Part shown: positions 43,134 to 51,881 of the stretch, in pieces
Layout: each line of letters opens with the position of its first letter
Numbering within the stretch: position 1 is the first letter of the stretch
Notes under the pieces: model-generated
Database searches by the model: none
The model's input: the letters and a program-made list of their open reading frames with translations, nothing else
Told to the model about the DNA's origin: nothing
Translations under genes and position numbers: made by a program
Assembly (NCBI GenBank): GCA_016219375.1
Contig: JACRNC010000015.1
Location: 310,001 to 374,000 of the forward strand
DNA length: 64,000 nt
DNA from: Burkholderiales bacterium
GTDB lineage: Bacteria > Pseudomonadota > Gammaproteobacteria > Burkholderiales > Burkholderiaceae_C
Direction of reading: 5' to 3'

Positions 43134-44528
43134 GTGAACGCCGCTCCCCGCCCCATCGTCTGGATCCTGCCGCGCATGCTTGCGGGGCTGGTGGCCCTGG
43201 TCTTCGGCACCGCCATCGGCTATTTCTTCGGCGAGCAGCTGCACCTGCCGCTGCTGGCCTCGCTGCTTGGCGCGGCGGCCGCCGCCGGCGTCATGGCGTT
43301 GCGCGACACGGTGCACGGCGTGCGCCTGCTGAACTGGCTGCGTCGCTCGCTGGACGGCCCGCCGCCCCGGGACTCCGGCCTGTGGGGCGAGCTGGCCCAT
43401 CGCATCGAGCGCCTGGTGCGGCTGCGCGAGGCCGAGACCGCCGCCGAGCGCCGCCGGCTGGACCAGTTCTTCGAGGCCATCGAGGCCTCGCCCAACGGCG
43501 TCATGATCCTCGACGGGCTGGACCACATCGTCTGGTTCAGCACCGTAGCCGCCGCCCACTTCGGCCTGCAGCCGGAGCGCGACCTGCAGCAGCGCATCAC
43601 CAACCTCGTGCGCTCGCCGATCTTCGTGGCCTACCTGCAGTCGCGCGCCTATGACCAGCCGGTCAAGATGCCCAGCCCCTCCGGCGACGGCGTGCTGCAG
43701 GTGGTGGTGCGCGTGTTCGGCGAGGGCATGAAGCTGGTGCTGAGCATGGATGTCACCGAGCGCGAGCGCAACGAGGTCATGCGCCGCGACTTCGTGGCCA
43801 ACGTGTCGCACGAGATCCGCACGCCTTTGACGGTGGTGGCCGGCTTCATCGAGACGCTTGCCAACCTGCCGCTGACCGAGGTCGAGCGCAAGCGCGTGCT
43901 GACGCTGATGGCCCAGCAGACCGGCCGCATGCAGGCCCTGGTGAGCGACCTGCTGACGCTGGCGCGACTGGAGGGCAGCCCGCGCCCGCCGCTGGACACC
44001 TGGGTGCCGGCTGCCAAGCTGCTGGCCGTGGCCGAGACGGACGCGCGCAGCCTGTCTCAGGGCCGGCACACGCTGCGTTTCACGCCGCCCGACCATCCGG
44101 ACGTGGCCGCAGCGCAGATCGCCGGCGCCGAGACCGAGCTGCTCAGCGCACTGGGCAACCTGGTCAACAACGCGGTGCGCTACACACCCGAAGGCGGCAG
44201 CATCACCGTGACCTGGGACGTCCATCCCGACGGCGAGGGCCGCTTCATCGTGGTCGATACCGGCCCGGGCATCGAGCCCGAACACCTGCCGCGGCTGACC
44301 GAGCGCTTCTACCGCGTCGACAGCAGCCGCTCACGCGACACCGGCGGCACCGGCTTGGGGCTGTCCATCGTCAAGCACGTGGCGCAGCGTCACGGCGGCG
44401 AGCTGCGCGTGGAGAGCCAGCTCGGCAAGGGCTCCAGCTTCACGCTGGCCTTCCCGGCCGCGCGGGTGCGGCTGGGCAGTGCCCACGACGGCCGGCCGGG
44501 CGTGCCCGCAGTGGCGTCGCAGGCCTGA
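43134..44528 (+). CDS. phoR: Phosphate regulon sensor kinase PhoR
   Basis: A 464-residue membrane histidine kinase. Two N-terminal hydrophobic segments (about 10-32 and 35-52) without a large periplasmic loop are followed by a PAS domain (about 100-200). HisKA carries His226 in VSHEIRTPL. The ATPase domain has a complete N-box (LGNLVNNAVRYTPEGG), G1 (VVDTGPGI) and G2 (GTGLGLSIV). The start is GTG with no clear ribosome binding site, so translation may depend on coupling with phoB. It phosphorylates PhoB when phosphate is scarce. Confidence 0.95.
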   Translation: MNAAPRPIVWILPRMLAGLVALVFGTAIGYFFGEQLHLPLLASLLGAAAAAGVMALRDTVHGVRLLNWLRRSLDGPPPRDSGLWGELAHRIERLVRLREAETAAERRRLDQFFEAIEASPNGVMILDGLDHIVWFSTVAAAHFGLQPERDLQQRITNLVRSPIFVAYLQSRAYDQPVKMPSPSGDGVLQVVVRVFGEGMKLVLSMDVTERERNEVMRRDFVANVSHEIRTPLTVVAGFIETLANLPLTEVERKRVLTLMAQQTGRMQALVSDLLTLARLEGSPRPPLDTWVPAAKLLAVAETDARSLSQGRHTLRFTPPDHPDVAAAQIAGAETELLSALGNLVNNAVRYTPEGGSITVTWDVHPDGEGRFIVVDTGPGIEPEHLPRLTERFYRVDSSRSRDTGGTGLGLSIVKHVAQRHGGELRVESQLGKGSSFTLAFPAARVRLGSAHDGRPGVPAVASQA

Positions 44529-44661
44529 GGCCGGCAGGCGAAACGACCCCAGCAAAAGCACGTCGGGCCCTCGCTGCACCCGCGGGCCTTTCGCGCGCGC
44601 CAAGGTGGTGAGCAGCGCGATTCGGGCGGGCGCCCAGCTTCCCATGCGGAGCCCTCGTTGG

Positions 44662-44682
44662 CTGAGGCGGCAACCGCCTCAG
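44662..44682. terminator. Perfect hairpin at the convergent phoR / glycosyltransferase end
   Basis: CTGAGGCGG-CAA-CCGCCTCAG is a 9-bp perfect stem with a 3-base loop. It overlaps the stop codon of the minus-strand gene ending at 44679. There is no T-run on either side, so it may be a 3' processing barrier more than a true terminator. Confidence 0.4.
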
Positions 44683-46343
44683 CGGCTGCGGCGATACACC
44701 AGCAGCGATTCGGTGTTGATCGTGCGCTCGCGCTCGCGGGCGATGAAGCGCCAGCCCGGGCGCAGCGGCGCCACCTCGCGCGAGGGCAGGCTGATCACCA
44801 GGTAGCGGCAACCGGACGCCTCGTCCGCCTGCGGCTGCCCGTGCACCTCGTAGTGGCCGAAGTACTCCAGCGCCGCCAGCAGGCTGGTGCTGGCCCCCGG
44901 CGCCGCCACGCACCGCACGGCCGGCGGGATGTGGCGGGACGTGCGCTCCACCAGGCTGCGGTAGCTGCGTGCCTGGTCCAGCACCGGCAGCCACAGCGTC
45001 ATGGCCAGCAGCCAGCACAAGGCCACGCCGCTGGCCGGCAGCACCAGGCTCTTCCACAGTGCGTGCTGATGGCGCGCCGTGCGCCAGCGCACCAGCGCCA
45101 GCCAGGCCAGCGTGCCGGCGATCGCCCAGCCCAGTGCCCACGCCGAGAATGCGGGCCGAAAGCCCGGCGAGGCCAGCTTGTAGACATTGGCCGCCGTCTG
45201 CGCCGGAATGCCGGTGTGCATGGCGCCATAGATCACCCACATCGCCAGTGCCAGCACGGTAAAGAAGAACACCGAGAACCAGTCGATGGCGGCGGACACC
45301 GCGCGCTTGAGCGTGGGCAGCGCAAAGGCGGCCAGCACGGCCAGCGAGGGCAGGGCCAGCAGCAGCGCCCGGTCCGAGCCGCCCATGGCCAGGCTGCCGG
45401 CCAGGCACAGCAGCGTCACCAGCGCGGGCAGGGCGATGTGCGGCTCCTGCAGCCGCCCGCGCCAGCGCCACAGCGTCCAGCCCGCCAGCAGCCAGGCCGG
45501 CCAGGTGAACCACAGCAGCATGCGGGCCAGGGACGACCAGGATTCTGGCCAGCCCAGCCGCCAGCTCCAGGTCTGCATGGCCGTGGCCAGCACGATGGCC
45601 AGCATGCAGGCCGCGGCCGTCCACGGGCGCAGTCGGCGCAGGCCGGCCGGCGCGTGCGGCAGCAGCGCCGCAGCCAGGGCGAGCAGGGCGAGCAGCACCG
45701 CGAGCGTGGCGGCGCCGCTGCCCGCCATCAGCGGCAGGGCGATCAGCATCGCCAGGCGAGGCGCCAGCGGCTTGCCGGCCGTCGCGGCGGCCAGCGCGTA
45801 GAGGAAGAGGGCGGTGCCGGCCAGCTGCAGCAGCTCTGGCGTCGTCTCGTGGCCCAGCTGCAGCAGGCCCAGCGTGGCGATCAATGCCAGCAGCGCGCCG
45901 TCGGCCAGGGCGCGTGCATAGTCCACCGGCCGCGCCTCGCCGCCGAAGGCCAGCGGCAGCGGTTGGGCCGCATCGGTGCGCGCCAGGTAGTAGCAGCTGT
46001 ACCAGGTCAGCGCCAGCACGCCGCCCAGCAGCATGGCAAACGGCACCCGGGCCGCAAAGGCCGGGTCCAGCCAGGGCAGCAGGCGGATGAAGGCCGCGCC
46101 CAGCCAGTAGGGCAGCAGGCCGCCCTCCTGCGCCGCCACGCCGCCGATGGACGGCTCCAGCAGCGGCGCCCAGCCTCGGGCAATGCCCAGCATGTGCCCG
46201 AAGGCGGTGATGTCGGCGTGCTTCCAAGGGTCGCGGCCGAAGAGCCCGGGCAACAGGTATGCGGCGCAGAACAGCCACAGCGCAACGCGCGGCAGGCGCT
46301 GGACGTCGCGTTGGGTGACGAGGGCGGGATTGGGCTGGGTCAC
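44679..46343 (-). CDS. Multi-pass membrane protein, GT39/ArnT-like glycosyltransferase candidate
   Basis: A 554-residue protein with 11-13 hydrophobic segments and a soluble C-terminal domain of about 130 residues. The first loop after TM1 (GRDPWKHADITAFG) is placed like the catalytic Asp loop of GT39/ArnT-type enzymes, which move a sugar from undecaprenyl phosphate to an acceptor in the periplasm. The substrate is unknown. The ORF runs upstream to 46583, but residues before GTG at 46343 are Arg/Pro-rich and unlike protein. GTG (MTQPNPALVTQRDVQRLP) is my choice, though no ribosome binding site is seen. No obvious operon partner. Confidence 0.7.
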   Translation of the reverse strand: MTQPNPALVTQRDVQRLPRVALWLFCAAYLLPGLFGRDPWKHADITAFGHMLGIARGWAPLLEPSIGGVAAQEGGLLPYWLGAAFIRLLPWLDPAFAARVPFAMLLGGVLALTWYSCYYLARTDAAQPLPLAFGGEARPVDYARALADGALLALIATLGLLQLGHETTPELLQLAGTALFLYALAAATAGKPLAPRLAMLIALPLMAGSGAATLAVLLALLALAAALLPHAPAGLRRLRPWTAAACMLAIVLATAMQTWSWRLGWPESWSSLARMLLWFTWPAWLLAGWTLWRWRGRLQEPHIALPALVTLLCLAGSLAMGGSDRALLLALPSLAVLAAFALPTLKRAVSAAIDWFSVFFFTVLALAMWVIYGAMHTGIPAQTAANVYKLASPGFRPAFSAWALGWAIAGTLAWLALVRWRTARHQHALWKSLVLPASGVALCWLLAMTLWLPVLDQARSYRSLVERTSRHIPPAVRCVAAPGASTSLLAALEYFGHYEVHGQPQADEASGCRYLVISLPSREVAPLRPGWRFIARERERTINTESLLVYRRSR

Positions 46344-46584
46344 GACAAGGAGCAGCGGCGACAGGCGGTCGGCGAGCGGGCGCACGATTGTGCCGGCTGG
46401 GCGTGCGCAGGGGAGCAGCGCGGCCCGGGCCGCGCGCGGCCATGACAGGCTGCCGAAGCCGCCCGTCATGAAGAGGCAACCGAAGCAACACGGCCACTTA
46501 AACGGCGGCCGCAGCCGCAAAGACGCGAGAAGGGGAGCGGAGCCGCATGGACATAAAAAGGGCGGCCGCACCCACGCGAACATG

Positions 46585-46608
46585 AAAAAGGCGGCCGGAG
46601 GCCGCCTT
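46585..46608 (-). terminator. Rho-independent terminator of rpmE2
   Basis: On the minus strand AAGGCGGCC-TCC-GGCCGCCTT is a perfect 9-bp stem with a 3-base loop, running into TTTTT. It is 40 bp after the rpmE2 stop. Related GGCGGCCG blocks with A-runs lie further on at 46501-46570. Confidence 0.8.
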
Positions 46609-46647
46609 GTGTCAGACCGGTGGCGGCAGCCAGCGGCTGCCGAGGTC

Positions 46648-46908
46648 TTACTTCTTGATGCCCACGCGCGCGAACTTGTTGCGGAACTTCTCCACGCGGC
46701 CGCCCAGGGAGTCGATGCTCTTTTGCGTGCCGGTGTAGAAGGGGTGCGATTCGCTGGAGGTTTCGAGCTTGAAGAGCGGCACTTCGCGGCCGTCGTCCAG
46801 CTTCACGGTCTCCTTGGTCTGCACGCACGAGCGCGTGACGAACTTGAAGCCGTTGGACAGATCGACGAAGCAGACGTCGCGGTACTCGGGATGGATGCCT
46901 TCTTTCAT
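46648..46908 (-). CDS. rpmE2: 50S ribosomal protein L31 type B (RpmE2)
   Basis: An 86-residue protein. [16 protein letters not shown] and [21 protein letters not shown] are typical of L31. The CxxC zinc pair of type A L31 is missing, so this is the zinc-independent type B form, which some bacteria use under zinc limitation. Here it may be the only copy; the rest of the genome is not seen. The ATG at 46908 has GAGG 6 bases upstream. It lies downstream of rho, as often in betaproteobacteria. Confidence 0.94.
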   Translation of the reverse strand: MKEGIHPEYRDVCFVDLSNGFKFVTRSCVQTKETVKLDDGREVPLFKLETSSESHPFYTGTQKSIDSLGGRVEKFRNKFARVGIKK

Positions 46909-46985
46909 GGGAAACCTCGCGCTGTGACACTGATGGAAGCCACGTCGCCCCATGCGACGCACTTTCCGAAAGCGGAAAACCGGCG

Positions 46986-46991
46986 ATTATA
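46986..46991 (-). promoter_or_regulatory. Candidate rpmE2 promoter -10 (TATAAT)
   Basis: A perfect TATAAT on the minus strand, about 78 bp upstream of the rpmE2 start and 14 bp after the rho stop. A TTTCCG...CGGAAA hairpin lies in the predicted leader. No good -35 is visible. Confidence 0.45.
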
Positions 46992-47004
46992 GCCAGTGCA
47001 GGAC

Positions 47005-48267
47005 TCACCCACCTCTTCGCATCATGTCGAAGAAGTCGTGGTTGTTCTTGGTGTTCTTCATCTTGTCGAGGATGAACTCCATCGCCTCGATCTCGTCCAT
47101 CGGATAGAGCAGCTTGCGCAGGATCCAGCTCTTTTGCAGGATCTCCGGCTTGAGCAGCAGCTCCTCGCGGCGCGTGCCGGACTTGTTGAGCAGGATGGAC
47201 GGGTAGACGCGCTTCTCGGCCATGCGGCGGTCCATGTGGATCTCGCAGTTGCCCGTGCCCTTGAACTCCTCGTAGATCACCTCGTCCATGCGGCTGCCGG
47301 TGTCGATCAGCGCCGTGCCGATGATGGTCAGCGAGCCGCCTTCCTCGATGTTGCGCGCCGCGCCGAAGAAGCGCTTGGGGCGCTGCAGCGCGTTGGCGTC
47401 CACGCCGCCGGTGAGCACCTTGCCGGAGCTGGGCAGCACGTTGTTGTAGGCGCGGGCCAGGCGGGTGATGGAGTCCAGCAGGATGATCACGTCCTTCTTG
47501 AGCTCGACCAGGCGCTTGGCGCGCTCGATCACCATCTCGGCCACCTGCACGTGGCGGGCGGCGGGCTCGTCGAAGGTGGAGCTGATGACCTCGCAGCGCA
47601 CGGTGCGCTGCATCTCGGTCACTTCCTCGGGCCGCTCATCGACCAGCAGCACGATCAGGTGCACGTCCGGGTAGTTGGCCGTCAGCGCGTGGGCCAGGTT
47701 CTGCATCATCACCGTCTTGCCGGTCTTGGGCGGCGCCACCAGCAGGGCGCGCTGGCCTTTGCCGATGGGGGCGATCAGGTCGATGATGCGGCTGGTGATG
47801 TTCTCCTCGGACTTGATCTCGCGCTCGAGCCTGAACTGCTCCTTGGGGAAGAGCGGCGTCAGGTTCTCGAACATGATCTTGTTCTTGTTGACGTCGGGCG
47901 ACAGGCCGTTGATGCGGTCCACCTTGACCAGCGCAAAGTAGCGCTCGCCGTCCTTGGGCACGCGCACCTCGCCTTCGATCATGTCGCCGGTGTGCAGGTT
48001 GAAGCGGCGGATCTGGCTGGGCGAGAGGTAGATGTCGTCGGTGGACGCCATGAAGCTGGTGTCCAGCGCGCGCAGGAAGCCGAAGCCGTCGGGCAGCACT
48101 TCAAGGACGCCGTCGCCGAAGACCTGCTCGCCGCCCTTGGCGCGCTTCTTCATGATGGCGAACATCAGCTCCTGCTTGCGCATGCGGCTGACGTTTTCCA
48201 GCTCCAGGGCCTCGGCCATCTTGACCAGTTCCGAGATGTGGAGGGCTTTGAGTTCTGACAGGTGCAT
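47005..48267 (-). CDS. rho: Transcription termination factor Rho
   Basis: A 420-residue hexameric RNA helicase. The N-terminal domain ([21 protein letters not shown]) precedes the cold-shock-like RNA-binding domain (DGFGFLRA). The ATPase has Walker A APPKTGKT, Walker [17 protein letters not shown], the Q-loop and the R-loop [12 protein letters not shown]. Its length nearly equals E. coli Rho (419). The ATG at 48267 matches homologues; 12 extra codons upstream are open. A 268-bp leader separates it from trxA. In E. coli rho is autoregulated by Rho-dependent attenuation in its leader, which could also apply here. Confidence 0.97.
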   Translation of the reverse strand: MHLSELKALHISELVKMAEALELENVSRMRKQELMFAIMKKRAKGGEQVFGDGVLEVLPDGFGFLRALDTSFMASTDDIYLSPSQIRRFNLHTGDMIEGEVRVPKDGERYFALVKVDRINGLSPDVNKNKIMFENLTPLFPKEQFRLEREIKSEENITSRIIDLIAPIGKGQRALLVAPPKTGKTVMMQNLAHALTANYPDVHLIVLLVDERPEEVTEMQRTVRCEVISSTFDEPAARHVQVAEMVIERAKRLVELKKDVIILLDSITRLARAYNNVLPSSGKVLTGGVDANALQRPKRFFGAARNIEEGGSLTIIGTALIDTGSRMDEVIYEEFKGTGNCEIHMDRRMAEKRVYPSILLNKSGTRREELLLKPEILQKSWILRKLLYPMDEIEAMEFILDKMKNTKNNHDFFDMMRRGG

Positions 48268-48534
48268 GGGATGACCCTTGGTGTCGGAATGGCCCGGCAT
48301 CACGCGGCGGGCATCGGACGGGCGGATCGCTGGTCGCGGGCAGTGCGCAACTGCGATGCAGCGCGCCGGACTCGGCGATGGGGTGAATGGTCTGGGAGAG
48401 CCGGCTGAGGGGCGTGCTGCCCTGCCGGGGATCGCTGGCCGACGACAGTCTGGGTGTGGCTGCGATCAGTGGGGGTGGGGCCCCCGCATCGCAACCGGCC
48501 GCGGCTTCTTGCGCAGCCGGCTGCTTGGAGCGCG

Positions 48535-48565
48535 ATTATAGGTGCGCGTCGAGGAAGGCCGTCAA
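48535..48565 (-). promoter_or_regulatory. Candidate rho promoter overlapping the trxA stop codon
   Basis: Minus-strand TATAAT (48540-48535) includes the trxA TAA stop. TTGACG (48565-48560) inside the trxA end is 19 bp upstream; the spacing is a little long. Transcription from here would give a leader of about 260 nt before rho. Confidence 0.45.
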
Positions 48566-48865
48566 TTGCGCCTTGGACAGCGCGCCGACCTTGGTGGCGG
48601 CGAGCTGGCCGCCCTTGAAGATCATCAGCGTCGGGATGCCGCGGATGCCGAACTTGGCCGGCACGGCGCGGTTCTCGTCGACGTTCATCTTGGTGATCTG
48701 CACGCGGCCGTCATAGGTGCCGGCGATCTCGTCCAGGATGGGGGCGATCATCTTGCAGGGGCCGCACCATTCGGCCCAGAAGTCAACCAGGACGGGCCGG
48801 TCGGCCTTCAGCACGTCGGCGTCGAAGGACGCGTCGGAGATGTGTTTGATCAGCTCGCTGCTCAT
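48536..48865 (-). CDS. trxA: Thioredoxin TrxA
   Basis: A 109-residue protein with the redox site WCGPC (Cys34 and Cys37) and the cis-Pro loop [11 protein letters not shown]. It has the same length as E. coli TrxA. It reduces disulfides in the cytoplasm. The ATG at 48865 with AAGGA 7 bases upstream is preferred to the TTG two codons earlier. The trxA-rho neighbourhood is common in proteobacteria. Its promoter must lie in the 151-bp region shared with the divergent nuclease gene. Confidence 0.96.
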   Translation of the reverse strand: MSSELIKHISDASFDADVLKADRPVLVDFWAEWCGPCKMIAPILDEIAGTYDGRVQITKMNVDENRAVPAKFGIRGIPTLMIFKGGQLAATKVGALSKAQLTAFLDAHL

Positions 48866-49016
48866 GCTCAAATCCTTGAAGGAGGCCGCCTCAAGCGGCC
48901 GGTGGGCGCTGTGTGCATCACCGCTTCAAATGCGTGCGGATGCGGCCCTTGGACAGTCGAAATGATTCTGACACAAAGGCCCCTGGCGGCCGGGACGGCG
49001 TGACCGGGTGCGCTCT

Positions 49017-51881
49017 ATGACTTCCATAGCCGACAGTCGCCTGGCCTGCGTGCTGGCCGGGGGCGACAAGGCTGCCTGGCGCGCCTGGGCGGAGCGCATC
49101 CGCAGCTGGCTGGATGCACAAGGCCTGGCCGCCGGCGATCCGCAGCTGTCCGATGTGGTGGTGCTGCTGCCGTTCGCTGCGCACCTGCCGCTGGCCAAGC
49201 GGGCGTGGGCGGACACCGGCGGCGGCTGGATGCCCCGCATGGAGACCACCCGCACGCTGCTCGACCGCGTGGCGCCGCCGGTTGCCGCCGAGCCCGGGCG
49301 GCTATCCGGTGAGCCGGTGACGGACCGGCTGATCGCCCGCACGCTGCTGCTGCGCGAGACCTGGGCGCGCGACTGGCAGCGACGCGATGCGCGGGGCTTC
49401 GAGCAGGCCCTGGGACGGCTGGTGGAAACCGCGCAGGCCGTGGCGCGGGTCCGGGCAGCCACGCGGCCCGATCAGCGTGCGGCGTTCGACGCACAGGCCC
49501 GCGAGACGGTGGCCGCCGCGGCACCGGCAAGCCCGGGCGCCCGCGAGCGCCTGCTGGCTGCGCTAGCCGTCGAATGGGCGCTCGCCACGACCGAGCCGGG
49601 CAGCGACGCCCTGTTCGCCCACAAGGCGCCGGCCTGGATCGCAACCAGCGCGATCGGGCTGGAGCCGCTGGTCGAGGCGCGGCTGCAGGCGGCGCTGGAT
49701 GACGGTGTGCCGGTGCTGTGGCTGGATGCCGGCGTGGTGCCCGAGCGATGCGATGAGCAGCTGGATGTGGCCGTGGCCTTGGATGCGGAGACCGAGGCGC
49801 AATGGGCCGCGGCGCGGGTGCTGCGGCTGCTGGCGGAGCGCGGGCACGCGCAGGCAGGGGGCGAGGAAGAGCACGCGCCACTGCCCATCGCCTTGATCGC
49901 CCAGGACCGCGGGCTGGTGCGCCGCGTCGAGGCACTGCTGGCGCGCGGTGGTGTGCCGCTGGCCGATGAGACGGGCTGGAAGCTCTCGACCACGCGCGCG
50001 GCTGCGGCGCTGATGGCGCTGCTCAAGGCCTGCCGGCCGCGGGCGACGATGGACGAACTGCTGGATGCGCTCAAATGCGGCGGCCTGCCGGCTCAGTCGT
50101 TGGACGACGGCGAGGGCGATGCCGGCGCACAGGCGCTGGACCAGCTGGAGCGCCTGGCGCGCCGGCGCACCTGGGTGCGGGCCTGGCCAGCGGAGCTGCC
50201 GCGCAGCCCGTCCCAGGCGCCGGGCCAGGCGGGTGGCGACGAAGCCGCGCTGGCGCTGTGGGCCCGCGCCCGCGCCCTGTTGGGTGACTGGGGCGCGTCC
50301 TGGCCGGGCCGGCTGCCGCTGGACGAGGCGCTGCTGCGCCTGAAGCAGCTGCTGCAGGACACGGGTGCCTGGCGAGGGCTGCAGGACGACGCCGCGGGTC
50401 AGCGCGTGCTGCAGGCGCTGCATCTGGAGGATCTGGACGACCTCAGCGGCGGGCCTGTGCCCGATGCCTCCTGGGCGGCCGCCGCGCACGACTGGCGCGT
50501 GGACCTGGACGGGCTGATCCGTTGGGTGGACGAGGTGCTGGAGGAGGTGGCCTTCACGCCGTCGCCGACCGCGCGGGCCGAGGTGATCGTCACCCCGATG
50601 GCGCGGGCCGTGCTGCGGCCGTTTGCCGCGGTCGTGTGGCCCGGCGTGGACGACGAGCATCTGGGCGAGCCCACCGTCGCGCCCGGGCTGCTGGGCGAGG
50701 CCGCGATGCAGACCCTGGGCCTGCCCACACGTGGCCTGCTGCGCGAGCAGCAATGGACCGCGCTGCGGCTGCTGATGGCCAGCCCGCGGGTGCATCTGTC
50801 GTGGCGGCATGCGGATGGCGAGCGGCCGCTGGGCCCCAGCCCGCTGCTGGAGCGCTGGCGGCTGGAGCACGGCGGCCTGGCGCTGCCCCTGGCCGCCGAG
50901 CCGCTGGCCCGGCTGCCGCTGCCGGTGGTGTTGCAGGCGCCCCCGCAGCCGCGCTGGCCGATCGCCGCCTTGCCGGCTCGGCTGCATGCCACCGCGTACG
51001 AGGCCCTGCGCGCCTGCCCGTACCGCTTCCATGCCGAGCGCATGCTGGGCCTGGGCGAGGTGGAGGAGCTCGAAGACGGCGTCGATGCCCGCGACTACGG
51101 CAGCTGGCTGCATGCGGTGCTGCGCCGCTATCACGAGCAAGAGCCGGCCGGGGAGGTGCAGGCCGCTGCCGAGGTGGAGCGCCTGCAGGCCATCGCCCGC
51201 GAGGTGGCACACGAGCAGGGCTGGGACGACGATGCCGCGCGGCCGGCCTTCCTGCCCTATGCGACCGCGTTCGGCCAGGTGGCACAGCGCTATGTGGACT
51301 GGTGGCTGGCCGAGCGCCGGCGCGGCGCACAGGTGGCGCGCATGGAGCAGTCGATCACCGTGCGGCTTGCGGCGCTGGACGAGCTGGGCATGGTGCTGAC
51401 CGGCCAGCTCGACCGCGTGGACAGCGTGATGGCCGATGGCGAGGGCGGCCCCCGCCGGGCATGGCGCATCCTCGACTACAAGACCACGCGGGCCGATGCG
51501 CTGCAGCAGCGCATGAAGCCGCTGACCGAGGACACGCAGCTGGCCTTCTATGCCGCGCTGCTGGACAGGGAGCGTGGCGATGCGGACGAGCCCACCGCGC
51601 CCCGCCGCGAACTGCAGGCCGGCTACCTGAGCCTGGAGGACCGCAGGGTCAAGCCGGTGCCGCATGCCGATGTGCGGGCCACCGCGTCGGCGCTGATCGA
51701 AGGCGTGGTGGACGACATGACCCGCATCGCCCAGGGTGCGCCGCTGCCCGCGCTGGGGGAGGGCCGGGCTTGCGACTACTGCCGCGTGCGCGGCCTGTGC
51801 CGGCGCGACCATTGGGAGCAGGGCGCTTCGCCGCTGCCGCCTGCGCTGCCCGGGCCACATGAGGAACGACACGATGGATGA
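49017..51881 (+). CDS. AddB-like PD-(D/E)XK nuclease / inactivated helicase subunit
   Basis: A 954-residue protein. The N-terminal two thirds resemble a helicase-like scaffold without a Walker A site. The C-terminal third is a PD-(D/E)XK (PDDEXK_1) nuclease with RACPYRFHAERML, DYGSWLHAVLRRYHE, and LDYKTTRAD (Asp820, Lys822). Four cysteines fit the AddB iron-sulfur staple: Cys667, then Cys919-x2-Cys922-x5-Cys928. In AddAB this subunit cuts one DNA strand and helps recognise Chi. The ATG at 49017 is chosen; a GTG three codons earlier is possible. The last 8 bases overlap the addA-like gene. Confidence 0.85.
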   Translation: MTSIADSRLACVLAGGDKAAWRAWAERIRSWLDAQGLAAGDPQLSDVVVLLPFAAHLPLAKRAWADTGGGWMPRMETTRTLLDRVAPPVAAEPGRLSGEPVTDRLIARTLLLRETWARDWQRRDARGFEQALGRLVETAQAVARVRAATRPDQRAAFDAQARETVAAAAPASPGARERLLAALAVEWALATTEPGSDALFAHKAPAWIATSAIGLEPLVEARLQAALDDGVPVLWLDAGVVPERCDEQLDVAVALDAETEAQWAAARVLRLLAERGHAQAGGEEEHAPLPIALIAQDRGLVRRVEALLARGGVPLADETGWKLSTTRAAAALMALLKACRPRATMDELLDALKCGGLPAQSLDDGEGDAGAQALDQLERLARRRTWVRAWPAELPRSPSQAPGQAGGDEAALALWARARALLGDWGASWPGRLPLDEALLRLKQLLQDTGAWRGLQDDAAGQRVLQALHLEDLDDLSGGPVPDASWAAAAHDWRVDLDGLIRWVDEVLEEVAFTPSPTARAEVIVTPMARAVLRPFAAVVWPGVDDEHLGEPTVAPGLLGEAAMQTLGLPTRGLLREQQWTALRLLMASPRVHLSWRHADGERPLGPSPLLERWRLEHGGLALPLAAEPLARLPLPVVLQAPPQPRWPIAALPARLHATAYEALRACPYRFHAERMLGLGEVEELEDGVDARDYGSWLHAVLRRYHEQEPAGEVQAAAEVERLQAIAREVAHEQGWDDDAARPAFLPYATAFGQVAQRYVDWWLAERRRGAQVARMEQSITVRLAALDELGMVLTGQLDRVDSVMADGEGGPRRAWRILDYKTTRADALQQRMKPLTEDTQLAFYAALLDRERGDADEPTAPRRELQAGYLSLEDRRVKPVPHADVRATASALIEGVVDDMTRIAQGAPLPALGEGRACDYCRVRGLCRRDHWEQGASPLPPALPGPHEERHDG

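Noticed and set aside
44658..46445. 595-codon plus-strand frame opposite the membrane glycosyltransferase-like gene
   Set aside because: Gln/Arg/Gly-rich without domains. The minus strand has clear membrane segments.
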